64,000 nt of DNA from Neocallimastix lanati (nom. inval.). Taxonomy: Eukaryota > Neocallimastigomycota > Neocallimastigomycetes > Neocallimastigales > Neocallimastigaceae. Positions 24,184-36,891 of this stretch are shown here, one piece after another. The translations under genes were made by a program, and so were the position numbers. Position 1 is the first letter of the stretch. Every line of letters starts with the position of its first letter. Below the pieces are notes generated by a model. The model did no database searches, was not told the origin of the DNA, and saw nothing but the letters and a program-made list of their open reading frames with translations. The stretch is taken from NCBI GenBank assembly GCA_016946835.1, contig JACVTC010000039.1:267501-331500 (forward strand), written 5' to 3'.

Positions 24184-25670
24184 AAGAGATGGTTGGAATA
24201 TTACCAATATATTAGATATATCTAAATTTATACATATTAATATTATCCCTTTAATTTATAAATTAACTGAGAAAGCTAATATTAACGTTAATTATTTAGT
24301 CAAAATTATAAAAAAAAACCCATTTTTCTAATGTAACTACTAGATCTCCTTTATTTGAACAATTAATGAGTATGCTATATGAAAAAGATTTTAAATTTTA
24401 AATTAGATAAAAAGCCTATAATAAGATTTAAAAATTTAGTTTATGATAGTTGATGAAGATAGAGTAAGAAAGCGGTATCCCTTTAGATTTTTGTTCTAAA
24501 CCTACTAATTATGATTATTATGTTCCTTAAACAATCTGAAATTGATATAGTTAATAATTTTGTTTCTAGATTATTACCAAAACAAAATATAAAAAAAGAA
24601 TTTTTATTAAGAATTTTAGGTAATTTATTGTTTCCTGGTAATGTTGATAGAATAATGTTATTTTTTTTTATAGGTATGAGTAGAAATGGAAAATCAACTA
24701 TAGTTAATTTATTAAATTTTGCTTTAGATGAACAGGCTTCAAAACCCAATGTATCTTTATTTTTAGGTAAGTCAATAGATAGCAGTAAAGCTGATCCTAA
24801 TTTAATACCTATTGTTTCTACTAGAGTAGCTATTTGTGAAGAACCAGATAATAGAAATGTTTCTATTACTGGTAATGTAGGTTTTATTACTGGAAGAGAT
24901 TTATATAAATCATTAACTAAGGTTTATGCCAATTTAGTCCCTATTATTTGTAGTAATAATAAATTAACAATAATTAATTTAGATAAGGCTTTAGTAGATA
25001 GAATTAGAGTTGTTCCTTTTAATGAAAGATTCATTCCTAAATATATGTTAAATAAAAATTCTAAAAATGAACAAATTGAAGAAATTATTTGGCAAGATAA
25101 TAATTCTGAAAAATATGCTAATGACTTTTATGTATATACTTATGGATGCTTTAAGAAGATATAAAAAAAGAATCTTTAAATAATTCCTAATGATGTTAAA
25201 AGAGCTACTAAAAAATTTGTATTAAAGGGTGATTCAGTGGGTAAATTTATTAAGGATAAAATTAGTAGAATCAGAGGGGTTAGAAGTTAATATTGATACG
25301 GTATGGAGTAAATATAAACAATGGTTATAAATTATATATTAATGAAAATAAAAATTGTGGTTCTCTTGAATCATTTAAAACAGAGTTAGAAAATTTTAAT
25401 ATTAATATTGAAAATAATATGATTAAAAATTATGAATTAATTATACTTTTAATTGAAAGAAATTCATTGGAAAGGTAAAAATCAATTATTTCATTTTGTT
25501 CCCATGAAAATACAGATGTTAAAAAAATACGTAAAAGATATCATAAAAAGAAGCTAATGATTTAGATGGCTATGGTATACCAGGAAAAAAAAAATGTAGA
25601 TGAAAGTGAAAGTGAAAGTAAAACTGATAGGTGGTTAATAGAGATTAAATTTGAGGCTTATAATTAATTA
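24180..25670 (+). mobile_element. Virus-like D5/SF3 primase-helicase fossil
   Basis: The best-preserved part (24511-25164) has a Walker A loop IGMSRNGKST, a following acidic strand AICEEPD, an ITGRDLYKSL block, a C-motif-like stretch PIICSNNKLTI and an arginine-finger-like DRIRVVPFNERF. This is the order of the D5-type SF3 helicase domain of large DNA viruses, virophages and phage/plasmid primases. Related but poorly preserved sequence extends on both sides. The element is broken, with several breaks. Source could be a giant virus, a Polinton-like element or a plasmid; composition matches the host, so it is not very recent. Confidence 0.75.
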
Positions 25671-25993
25671 ATTTGACATGGCGAATATATTTATTACTAA
25701 ACATAAGAACTATTGTATATAATTATGTTATTGCCATAAACAAATGCTTTTTATATAAATAAAATAATATTATAAAAGTGAAAAAAAAAAAGTATATATA
25801 TATATATAAAATAAATAATTATATAATATATATATAATATTATATATGAAAATATACTTTAATTATCTATTTATTATATTCATAAAATATAAAAAGGTAA
25901 TTAAAATATTGCATGTAATCTATAAAAAAAAATAATAATAAAACTAAATCTCATAAAAACAAAAAAAATAAAAGATAAAAGTACTAAAATAAT

Positions 25994-26032
<39 letters not shown>

Positions 26033-26440
26033 AAATAAAAATAATAATTAGATATATAGAAGATCTATATAAAAAGAGTTACATTTGATATTTAATATTA
26101 ACTTTTTTTTTTAATTAAATAACAAAATTTTCAATTAATACAAAAAAATAAATCTATAATTATATATTTTATGTTAAGTTAAATCATAGTATTAATTATG
26201 GATAATAAAAAATTTTTAGTTTGGAGAAAAAAAAAAAAAAAAAGATTTTATGACATGGCCATTATTATATTATACTAATAAAAAAAATATTAATAGTATT
26301 TTAATTAGATTTGTAATAGTAATAATAATATAATAAATCAATCAATTAATTAATCAATTAATAAATAAATAAATAAATAAAATAAATTGGATCATCTATA
26401 TATATATTTCTCATTTTAATAAAAGTATTTATGAATGTGT

Positions 26441-26540
26441 TATTAAATGGTTATTAACTTAAACTACAAAGCATTATACATTAACCATTTTTATTTATTT
26501 ATTTATTTATTTTTAGTAAAAGGTTAATAACCATTTAATA
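26441..26540. repeat. Inverted repeat with 18-bp perfect arms
   Basis: Arms 26441-26458 and 26523-26540 (TATTAAATGGTTATTAAC and its complement) flank 64 bases that include an ATTT satellite. It could be a small MITE-like element or a cruciform; no flanking duplication was established. Confidence 0.6.
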
Positions 26541-27048
26541 TTAAAATAATAAAAAAAAAATAATAATAATAAAATAAAAAAAAAAAAAAAAAGGCAAGAT
26601 AAAAATAAAAATTTTTATATATTTATTAATATGATGTAAAAAAATAAAAAAAATTTTTTAAATAACATAAAAAAAAAAAAAAATTTTTTTTAAAATATTA
26701 TTATTTTTTTTTTTTCTTTTTTATTTTTAATTTTAATTTTAATACCAATATCAAATATTTTAATTTTAATAAAAAATAAAATATTAAGAATGAGTAGTAC
26801 AGGTAAATTAAGAAAAAAAAAGTAATTTTATTTTAAAGCAATACAAAAAAAAAAAAAAAAAATTATTGTATAATATATCAGTATTTATAAAAAATTATTT
26901 ATTATTTTATTATTTATATCATTTTATATATTTAATTTAGTAAATTAAGTAATAATCAAATTATATAAACATTTTAAAATTATTGTTGAAAAAAAATAAT
27001 ATATATTTATTTGAATTGAAGTAGATTCGAAAAAAAAAAAAAATGTAT

Positions 27049-27082
27049 AACTATATTAAAGATATTAATCTTTAATATAGTT
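27049..27082. repeat. Perfect hairpin, 15-bp arms and 4-base loop
   Basis: AACTATATTAAAGAT and its exact complement, separated by ATTA. The second hairpin is 55 bases downstream. Confidence 0.7.
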
Positions 27083-27137
27083 AATATTAATTATTTATTA
27101 ATATAATGAGTTATAATAATAGTTACATTTCATTAAT

Positions 27138-27186
27138 AAAAATCAAATTTCTTAGCATTAATAAAATGTTAAGAAATTTGATTTTA
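27138..27186. repeat. Long hairpin, about 21-bp arms
   Basis: AAAATCAAATTTCTTAGCATT pairs with AATGTTAAGAAATTTGATTTT with a single wobble; the loop is about five bases. Confidence 0.7.
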
Positions 27187-27725
27187 TAATTAATAAAATC
27201 TTTTTTCAAATTTCATAAATGATTGAAATATTTAAAAATTATATAAATATATTATTATTATATCAATTTTTATTTTTATTTTTTATTTTTTATTTTTTTT
27301 TTTTTTTATAGATTTATATAAATACTATATTAATAAATTTTACATTAATTATAAATTTGAAATTTGAAATGCTTTATATATGAAACAGATTTCTAATCAT
27401 AAAAAAAAATATTATAGTGAAAAAATTTATTATAACTATATATGTATGAATTAGTTAAAAAATAGAGAGTTAAAAAAATATAATATTTATAATGCTTATA
27501 TATTTTAATAAAAATAGTATTGAATATTTTGAATTATTTTGAATTATACTAAATAATAAAATTAAAAGTGAAATTACAAAAAAGTTAAAATACAAATATA
27601 TAAAGTCTTTTATCATTTTTCTATATAAATATTTAAAATCTATATTAATATTATTTTATATTATATATATTAAAAAAAAATTTTTTTATTTTTGTTTTTG
27701 TTTTTGTTTTTCCTTGCATATATAT

Positions 27726-27756
<31 letters not shown>

Positions 27757-27846
27757 AAAAAAAAATAATAATAATAATAAATAATAAATAAAATAAAAAT
27801 AAAACAAAACAAAACAAAACAAAACAAAAAAAAAAAAAAAAAAAAA

Positions 27847-28377
27847 ATAGATAAATCAAAAAAATGTTTGGTTATATTTTTTTCGAAACCAGGCGAGAAT
27901 TTTTATGTGGGTAATGTGAAAATAGGAAATACAGGTCGGATGGCTCATCAGATACAGAAGCGACTTGCTTGTGATCTATTTGAAGTGGTTCCCACGGACC
28001 CTTATCCCTTTACCACCTCAGACACATCTAAACGTGCCAAAGAAGAGGTACTTTCGAAGGCAAGACCAGCCATCAAGAATAAAATCGAAAATTTAAGGGA
28101 GTATGATACCATCTTCTTTGGCTATCCTGTTTGGAATGCTGATCTTCCCATGATCATGTATACCTTTATTGAAACGTATACGAAAGAATTAAATGATCCT
28201 CATAAAACAATTATTCCTTTCTGTACGCACGAAGGTATAGATCAAGTCCAAACTTTTAAAAATCTTAAAAAAGCCCTTCCTCAAGCCAACATTTTACGAG
28301 GTTTTGGTCTCTATGGAAAATACGTCGATACCTCTGAAGCTAAAGTCATTAAATGGTTAAATGAATTAAAATATTAA
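27847..28377 (+). CDS. Flavodoxin lacking an in-frame ATG
   Basis: The frame encodes KKCLVIFFSKPGENFYVGN, then IGNTGRMA (the FMN phosphate loop), YDTIFFGYPVWNADLPMIMY and IIPFCTHEG, so the flavodoxin fold (beta1 to the last helix) is complete: about 177 residues counted from 27847. There is no ATG in frame. The nearest ATG (27864) is in another frame and stops at once. The most natural start position is the ATA at 27847 (it would read xDKSKKCLV). Alternatives are the TTG at 27868, which leaves out part of strand 1, or an upstream exon joined at the TAG acceptor 27848-27850. The body is visibly richer in G+C than nearby genes, which suggests later acquisition from bacteria. The TAA at 28375-28377 is fused to a satellite. 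It could be a pseudogene or a gene with an unseen first exon. Confidence 0.8.
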   Translation: MDKSKKCLVIFFSKPGENFYVGNVKIGNTGRMAHQIQKRLACDLFEVVPTDPYPFTTSDTSKRAKEEVLSKARPAIKNKIENLREYDTIFFGYPVWNADLPMIMYTFIETYTKELNDPHKTIIPFCTHEGIDQVQTFKNLKKALPQANILRGFGLYGKYVDTSEAKVIKWLNELKY

Positions 28378-28570
28378 TAAAGAAATAAAGAAATAAAGAA
28401 ATAAAGAAATAAAGAAATAAAGAAATAAAGAAATAAAGAAATAAAGAAATAAAGAAATAAAGAAATAAAGAAATAAAGAAATAAAGAAATAAAGAAATAA
28501 AGAAATAAAGAAATAAAGAAATAAAGAAATAAAGAAATAAAGAAATAAAGAAATAAAGAAATAAATAAAT
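28375..28570. repeat. (AAAGAAAT)n satellite, about 23 units
   Basis: 8-bp units start in the stop codon of the flavodoxin and run without a break to about 28565. Confidence 0.95.
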
Positions 28571-28576
28571 AATAAT

Positions 28577-28850
28577 AAAATAAAATAAAATAAAATAAAA
28601 TAAAATAAAATAAAATAAAATAAAATAAAATAAAATAAAATAAAATAAAATAAAATAAAATAAAATAAAATAAAATAAAATAAAATAAAATAAAATAAAA
28701 TAAAATAAAATAAAATAAAATAAAATAAAATAAAATAAAATAAAATAAAATAAAATAAAATAAAATAAAATAAAATAAAATAAAATAAAATAAAATAAAA
28801 TAAAATAAAATAAAATAAAATAAAATAAAATAAAATAAAATAAAATAAAA
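28577..28850. repeat. (AAAAT)n satellite, about 54 units
   Basis: A perfect 5-bp array directly after the 8-bp array. The 167-residue minus-strand frame through both is low complexity and not a gene. Confidence 0.95.
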
Positions 28851-28859
28851 AAAAAAAAA

Positions 28860-29186
28860 ATTGTAATGTATGTCCATGAACTAAACTATAAAAATTAAAT
28901 TAAATTCTATAAACATTGGTCAAAATAAAAAAAAAATAAAAAATAAAAAATAAAAAATAAAAAATCAATAATTTTATCAATATCATAAATATATACATAT
29001 ATATATATATACAAATAAATATGAATTGTTTGTTCGATTGATAATTAGATCTAACACAAAATTTCTTGTTTTTTTCATATATATATTATTATTACTATTT
29101 TTTCTTTTAAATAAAATGAAATTTTTTTTATTAAGAATATAGTTTTAAAGAATAAAAAACTTTCTTTTTATTCTCTTTCTTTACTT

Positions 29187-29217
<31 letters not shown>

Positions 29218-29925
29218 AAAGAAAAATTATTTTTATTATTATTCTTATTATTATTTTTATTTTTATTTTTTATTTTTCCTATTTTATGTACTAAAATACT
29301 TTATATTAAATTTAAATAATTATTAATTTAAAAAGAAAAGAACAGAAAACCTGATATTTATTTAATAATGAAAAAATATAATTAATATAATTTTAATAAA
29401 GTTAGATATATATATATTTTTTATAATATATATTAATTACTAATTAAGAAAAGGAAAAGTAAAAAAATAATTAATTAAAAATAATTAATTTTTTACTACT
29501 AAAAATTCATACAAATACAATATTCATTAATCATTAAAATTCATTGATCTATACTAACATTAATTATTTTAGTATTACATATATCATTACATAATATTAA
29601 AATAATTAATTGTATAAATCAAATTATAAAACTATTTTATTCTACTTCTCCTTCTTATTTTCTTTTTTTTTTTTTTAATGTTTTAATTTTTTTTTCTTTT
29701 ATTATATATGGCTTATTTTCCCCTTAAATATTACTAATATATAACTGAATTTATTTATTATAAAGATATTGTTAAAAAGAATTTTTTTTTTCTTTTGTTT
29801 CTTCAAAATATATAAATAAATAAATATTATTATTATTATTCTATTTATTTATTTATGCTTCTACGATTTATAGAGATATATAATAGAGTATAATTTTAAT
29901 AATTACAAATATTATTTTCAAAGCT
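28860..29925. other. A/T-rich intergenic region
   Basis: TA runs (28986-29010, 29190-29209), an AAAAAT array (28926-28962) and T-tracts. The end nearest 29930 should hold the 3' untranslated region of the IscU gene. No gene seen. Confidence 0.6.
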
Positions 29926-29931
29926 GTTTAT

Positions 29932-30685
29932 TTAGTTTGTAACTTCAACTTTCTTTGCCTTCTTAGCCTTCTTACTCTTCTTGCTCTTCTTTCCCTTCTT
30001 TTTGTTTGCTCTTTTAGTTTCCCAATCCTTTACAGCCATTTTAATGGCATCTTCAGCAAGCATAGAGCAATGAAGTTTAACCGGTGGTAAACAAAGTTCT
30101 CTAGCAATATCTTGATTCTTAATCTCTTTTGCTTCCCATACCTTAAGACCCTTAATTTTTTGTGAAGCAAAAGAAGATGAAGCAATGGCTGAACCACAAC
30201 CATAAGTTTTAAATTTGACATCCTTTATTTTACCAGTTTCTTCATCTACAAGAATTTGAAGTTTCATAACATCACCACAAGCTGGTGCTCCAACAATACC
30301 AGTACCAACATTTGGATCATCTTTTGGTAATGAACCAACGTTTTGTGGATGTTCATAATGTTTTATTACCTATATTTTTATAAAATGAAAATTTTAAATA
30401 TTCATTAATTAGAAATCTTTATTAATCATTATTTTTTATATATGCTTTTCATCTTCACATATATATCATATACAAAACGTAAAATTATATATAATTATTT
30501 TTAAATTAATATTAAAATATTACATTTTCATGATAGGATCTTATTAAGTTAGTTGATGCATTTATATTAGAAGTTCTTAATAAATGAGATGAAGCATTTA
30601 TAGTATGTGATCCTATTATTCTTGTTGCTTGAAGTTTTAAAGAATTTACTAAAGCTGGTTTGGCAATATTTAATAAGGAATTCAT
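29932..30685 (-). CDS. ISU1: Fe-S cluster assembly scaffold IscU
   Basis: Two exons on the minus strand (30685-30524, 30369-29932) join in phase 0 to 199 residues. Residues 1-50 are basic, hydroxylated and lack acidic residues, as in an organelle-targeting leader; in anaerobic fungi this would be the hydrogenosome (inference). The mature part begins SYHENVIKHYEHPQNVGSL. It has all the Fe-S ligands expected of IscU: C85 and D87 in APACGD, C112 in TYGCGSA, and H154/C155 in KLHCSML. LPPVK (148-152) is the recognition site for the mitochondrial-type Hsp70. IscU receives sulfur from the cysteine desulfurase, builds a [2Fe-2S] cluster and passes it on. The C-terminus carries an unusual Lys-rich tail of about 20 residues (177-195). 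The start is the only ATG that includes the leader. Confidence 0.95.
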
Positions 30686-30689
30686 TTTG

Positions 30690-32815
30690 ATTTTTATTAT
30701 GTAATTTATTAATCTTTTTTTTTTCTTTTGTGAAAATAATAAATTTATTTCTTTTGTTTTAAATAATAAAATCTTCCTTTTTCTTTTTTTTGGAGTTTTT
30801 TTATACAGATATAATAATATTTTTAAATATTATTTGGTATATTTCTATTTTGGTATTAAATGATTGATTATTAAAATTTAAGATAAATTAATTTTAAACT
30901 TTTATTATTTTAATACAATTTTCTTTAAAAAAAATTTAATAAAAAAAATAATAAATAAAATTAATTAAAACTTCTTATTTTTATATATTTTTTTATTTCA
31001 ATATTATAAAATTTTATTTCAATAATTTATCTTTTTGAGACAAATGAAAAAAAATTATTTTTCAATTTAAGGTATATGTAAGAAAAAAAAAATAAATAAA
31101 TAAACTTCAAAGCAATATAGCCTGAATTTTACTAAACAATTGTTTAAATTTCTTCTTTAAATTAATAAAAAAAAAAAATAACCTTATATTTTTTTTTTTA
31201 TGTGAAAATTCCTTTCTTTTATAGTCTAAAAATGTAAAAACATATTAATAATTATAACACTTTTGAATAATTATTTTAATAAATGATTTAATAAATCTAT
31301 CCAAAATTTTAAAAAAAATAATAATAAATAATAAATAATATAAAATGAGTATTAATTAATGAATAATAAATAATAAAGAGTATTTATTAATAAATAATAA
31401 TATATAATATATAATATATAATAATATATAATAGATAATAGATAAACAATGAAAAAGAATAAAAACCGAATATATTAAATTGAACATTACATTATTAATA
31501 TATATCACATATATATTAACTATTATCTACCATAAAATTTATATTACATTTACATTTAATTAACTTTTTTTTTTTTTTTTTAAATTATTAAAACTATAGA
31601 AAAACTATATTATAAAATTTAATTATGTTTAATTCCTACCTACTAATCATTAATTATGTATTAATAATTATAACAATTATTAAACATAAACCAATATTAC
31701 TTATTATTACTACTATTTTTTTTTTTTTACTTATTTATTAATAAATAAATATTCAACCATTTTTAATATTATTTTTTATTTTTTATTAACCTAACCTTTA
31801 AATTTTATTTAAAAAAGAATCATTGATTAAAATATATTAGTTACAATGTATTACAATACATTATATAATATATTTGAATATATTATCTATTGAAATGTAT
31901 TATCTAAAAATTTATTTAATGGAACGAAAAAATAAAAAAAAATTATCCAAATATATGATAGTGATATAATATTAATAGGTTACCTATTTAAATAATATAT
32001 AATCTCTATCCTATTAAATATACTTTAATATATTGATTTAATAATTTTAATTTTAATAGGAAAAAAACTTATTTATTCATATTTCCTAATTTATTAATAA
32101 TATATTATATACCATTATAATATATTAAAAAATATTTAATAATCAAATCTTTTTTTTTTTTAAAATTTTATTCTTTTTTTTATTGAACGAAAATAAACAA
32201 ATTCTTTACTCTTATTGGATGGCTCATTCATCTGTAATTATAATGTATACAAATTTTAAAAATACCAAAACAACTATTTAAAACTTACTGATAAATAAGT
32301 GAATGAATAGTTAATTAAGTAAATAAATATATAGAGTAAATAAATAAATAAACAGAATAGAGTTGAATAAAGAAATACAAAGCAGATAGATAATAATAAA
32401 AAAAAAAGTATTATAATTATTTCAAAACTTTCCAATCAAACATGAATTCTATATAATCTAATCATTCACGACAAAATGAAAATTGACTTAAAGCTTTTTT
32501 TTAAAAAGAGAAAAGAGAAAAAAAAAAGAAGAAGAAGAAGAAGAAGAAGAGAAAGAAAGAGAAAACTTACTTCAAAAAAAACAAAAAATAAAATAAAATA
32601 AAATTTTGAATTTTTGGTTTAGAAAAAATGGTAAAAAAATGATAAAAAATTAAAAACTTTTTTTTTATAATTTGTTAATATACTAATTAATTATTTACAA
32701 ATATAAAAAAAAAAAAAGAAATATATATTTTTTATAATTAACAAAACTTTTCCTATTTTTAATAGAGGATGATACGATACTTTGGTTTTTTCATTTTTTT
32801 TTTATATAGACATTT
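30690..32815. other. A/T desert upstream of IscU
   Basis: The promoter of the IscU gene should lie just above 30690. T-tracts, an (AGA)n run (32526-32552) and TAATAATA arrays are the only structure. No gene seen. Confidence 0.55.
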
Positions 32816-33425
32816 AGATTATTATTTATTATTTATTATTAATTATTTAATATTTATTATTTATTAATAAATACTCTTTTTTATTATTTATTATTTATTA
32901 TTTATTATTTATTAATAAATACTCTTTTTATTATTATTTATTATTTATTATTTATTAATAAATACTCTTTTTTATTATTTATTATTTATTATTTATTAAT
33001 AAATACTCTTTTTTATTATTTATTAAATTTATTTTATTTTATTCCTTTATTTATTATATATTATATTATTTATTATTATTTATTATTTATTATTTATTAT
33101 TTATTATTTATTATTTATTATTTATTATTTATTATTTATTATTTATTATTTATTATTTATTATTTATTATTTATTATTTATTATTTATTATTTATTATTT
33201 ATTATTTATTATTTATTATTTATTATTTATTATTTATTATTTATTATTTATTATTTATTATTTATTATTTATTATTTATTATTTATTATTTATTATTTAT
33301 TATTTATTTATTTATTATTTATTAATTAATTATTATTTATTAATTATTAATTATTATTTATTATTTATTATTTATTATTATTTATTATTTATTATTAATT
33401 ATTTATTATTATTATTTATTATTAT
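32816..33425. repeat. (ATTATTT)n satellite with an interspersed higher-order unit
   Basis: A 7-bp array runs from about 33060 to 33310. Before it (32860-33015) four copies of a longer unit combine the 7-bp motif with ATTAATAAATACTCTTTTT. Confidence 0.9.
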
Positions 33426-34320
33426 TTTCATGATTTTGTAATTATAGATTTATTTAACTAAGTATTAGTTTATTTGCTTATTTATATTTTATTTATTAAT
33501 AGATAAAGAATAAATTTATTTAGTATTTAATTATTCATTCATTTATTAATTCAATATCGGATTAAGCAACCAACAACTACTTCTCTTTGAAATTGTTGGA
33601 TTAATAATTTTATCAATTAATTAATATCAACATCAACATCAACATCAAATTTGTAATCACATTTTAACTATAAAAAAAAAATTAAAAAAAAATTAAAAAA
33701 AAAAAATTAAAAAAAAAAAGCATGATTTTAATTTATTTTAATTTTAATTTTTATTATTTTTATTTTTAATTTTTATTTATTTTTTAATTTTTTTATAGAA
33801 ATTTTTATTTTTTTTATAGAAATTTTTGCTTTAATTAGTAAATAAAGTTCATGTAAATTTAAATTTAAATTCCTTCATAAAATATTAGAAAAATTAATAA
33901 TTTTATTTTAATTAAGATATTTTATAAATTTGTAAAATTTTTTGTCATCTACCATAAAATTAATTCTTTTTTTATTCTATTCTATTTTATTTTATTTTAT
34001 TCAATCTGTACTTTATATTCATATTCTACTATTTATTTTATTTTATTTTATTTTATTTTATTTTATTTTATTTTATTTTATTTTATTCAATCTGTACTTC
34101 ATATTCATATTCTACTATTTATTTTATTTTATTTTATTTTATTTTATTTTATTTTATTTTATTAACTACTTCCAAATAAATAATAATAGATTTCAACTTA
34201 TTTTATAATTGATTTTAATAGCAAAGCAAATTCAAATAATAATATTAATAACAATAAAAATTTTATAATATCATAGTAATTGTAAAAAAAAAAAAAAAGA
34301 TATTAAAAATATGATATTTC
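33426..34320. repeat. A/T-rich region with a duplicated satellite block
   Basis: A block of CAATCTGTACTT, CATATTCATATTCTACTATT and a TTTTA array is present twice (about 34000-34084 and 34088-34160). The 88-residue ORF across it is repeat-derived. No gene supported. Confidence 0.6.
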
Positions 34321-34493
34321 AATTTTTATTCATTTAATCTCGAAGAGGACTTTGTTTTTTTATAACTTCATCTAGATATATATATATATATATTTATTTC
34401 TTTGAATATCCTATTTTTATCTTTATTAAATTTTAATATTATTTAATTAATATAAAATGAAATAATCAAAAACTATTGGTTTAGTTAACTAAA

Positions 34494-34545
<52 letters not shown>

Positions 34546-35603
34546 AGAATAAAAGTTCAAATTTATTAGTAATTAAAATTAAAAAAAAAAAAATATTAAG
34601 CATTTAATAATTAGTAATTAGCAGATATACAATATATAATAGTGGTTCAAAGAATTATTTATTTTTTTCTCATTTAAAATTAAATGTTATATTAAAATTC
34701 TTATATTTATATAAAAAAAAAACACATAATGTGATTAATTTCGGAATCACAAAACTATATAAAATAAAAGTTCATTTGATATAATTAACAACTATAATTT
34801 TATTTATATTAAAATATTTTATTTTATAGTTTAGATTCATAAATATATAATACTAATTAAAATGGAATATAATAAAAAAAAATGTAATCATTCTTTATTT
34901 ATATTTTATTTTATAGTTGAGATTCATAAATATTTAATACTAAATAAAATGGAATATAATATAAAAAAAAAATGTAATCATTCTTTATTTATATAATATT
35001 ATAGATATACATATTTATATTTGTATTTTTGGAATGAGACCATGAGAAAATTGTTATTAACTTTTTTTTTTAAAATGTATTCCTTTAACAACCTCAAAAT
35101 CTAATTAAATATAAACTCTAAACTCTATGGATTAATCATATGCGTTTTTAATTATAATACAATAGGAATAATAAATTAAAAAGAAAAATATAACTAAAAA
35201 ATTTAATATAAAACTATAAAATTTTAACTTTTTTATTTATATATTATTAGTAATAATGAATTAATATAACATTTGCATAATAATAATTATTTAAAAATCA
35301 CATAATTATTTAAAAATAATAAAAAGCCATTAATAATATTAGATAGCATTAATACTACCTCTAATAATAATAACAATAAATAGTTATAAACAATGAATAT
35401 TAAAAAAAAAAAAAAAAAAAAACGCCATAAAAATAAAATTTTTTAAATAAATATTTAATAAATTTATAAATTCAACAAAATTATAAATTAAAAAGTAAAA
35501 AAAAAAAAAGAGTGAAAATATTATTAGTTTATTTTTCCGTAATATATATATATAAAACTATTAATAATGAATAGTTATTTATAAACAATGAATATCAATA
35601 ATA

Positions 35604-35644
<41 letters not shown>

Positions 35645-36859
35645 ATACTTAGGAGTAAACTTCAATTATAAAATTACTGAAACACTAATATAATGAGCAT
35701 AAATAATTAATATATAGTTTAAATTTTAATGTATAATATTTAATACTAATTATTATTTTCTTTTTCTTTTTTCTTTTTATTTTTATTTTAATTGTTATTC
35801 TTAATTCTTTTTACATATTTATTGAAATTTTATATAATAAGCATAAACATTTTTAATTATTTTTTTTTTTATCTATTATTTTATAAATAATTTTTAAAGA
35901 CGATAAAAAAAATTATAAATTAAAATTATAAAAATTTCAACTAATTAAATTAATTTTTTAATTTAAAATTTAAAAAAAAATAAAAATAAAAATAATATTT
36001 GTATATAAAATATAAATAAGAGTTTATAATTTAATTTTTAATTAATATCATCTGTCATCTCGACGGTAATAGGATTGTTCTTCCTTTACCGGGATTTGGT
36101 TTAAATCTTTTATATATATATATTATTTAAAATTATTCATTATTTTAAAAATAAAACATCGAAAGTATTGATGAATGAATGATAAATAAAATTATATATA
36201 TTTATTAATTTATTAATATATTAATATATTAATTTTATTATAAACTATTTTAAAAATTGAATCCATTTGAATTAAATATTATAAATATCTAATATTTAGA
36301 TCGTTTCCTTTCTTATAATAATAAAAAAAATTATAATAATAATAATAATATTTTTATATTAAAATATATATAATATTTTATAATAATCATCAATAATATA
36401 TTATTATTAATAAGATTAAGATTTATTCAAATTAGTAAACAAAAATATTTATATATGTGCATTGAAATGTAAAGTTATATTCAATAATAATTATCAAATT
36501 ATTATTTATATATTATTATTTATATATTATTATTTATTATATCCATTATTATTAAATTACAAAAGACCAGAGAGCTTAACACTTTACTAATTAAAGTTTA
36601 ATTTATATTAATAATAAAATGAAATAATTTAATAATTCATAGTTGGTATATATATAAATCATATTAATAATAATACTATTTTCTATATAACCTAAAATGA
36701 GAAATATAAACTTTTATACTAGTTTTAATGAATATCAAAATTTTTTTAATTCCGAAACTTTTTTTTAAAGAATAATCACTCATTTTTAATTCCGATTTCC
36801 TAAAAAAATCAATTTAAAATTTGAAACATGAGTAACAAAATAACGGAAATCCATTACTT

Positions 36860-36891
<32 letters not shown>

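Larger units (their letters stand above)
25675..27840. other. A/T desert with three inverted repeats
   Basis: No gene supported. It contains strong hairpins listed separately (26441-26540, 27049-27082, 27138-27186), T-tracts (25997-26028), TA runs and A-tracts. Confidence 0.6.

Noticed and set aside
28375-28850. CRISPR-like regular array
   Set aside because: Units are contiguous simple repeats without spacers, in a eukaryotic genome.
28374-28877. 167-residue minus-strand ORF rich in Phe, Tyr, Ile and Leu
   Set aside because: It is the translation of two pure satellites.
33942-34208. 88-residue ORF
   Set aside because: Produced by a duplicated TTTTA satellite block.
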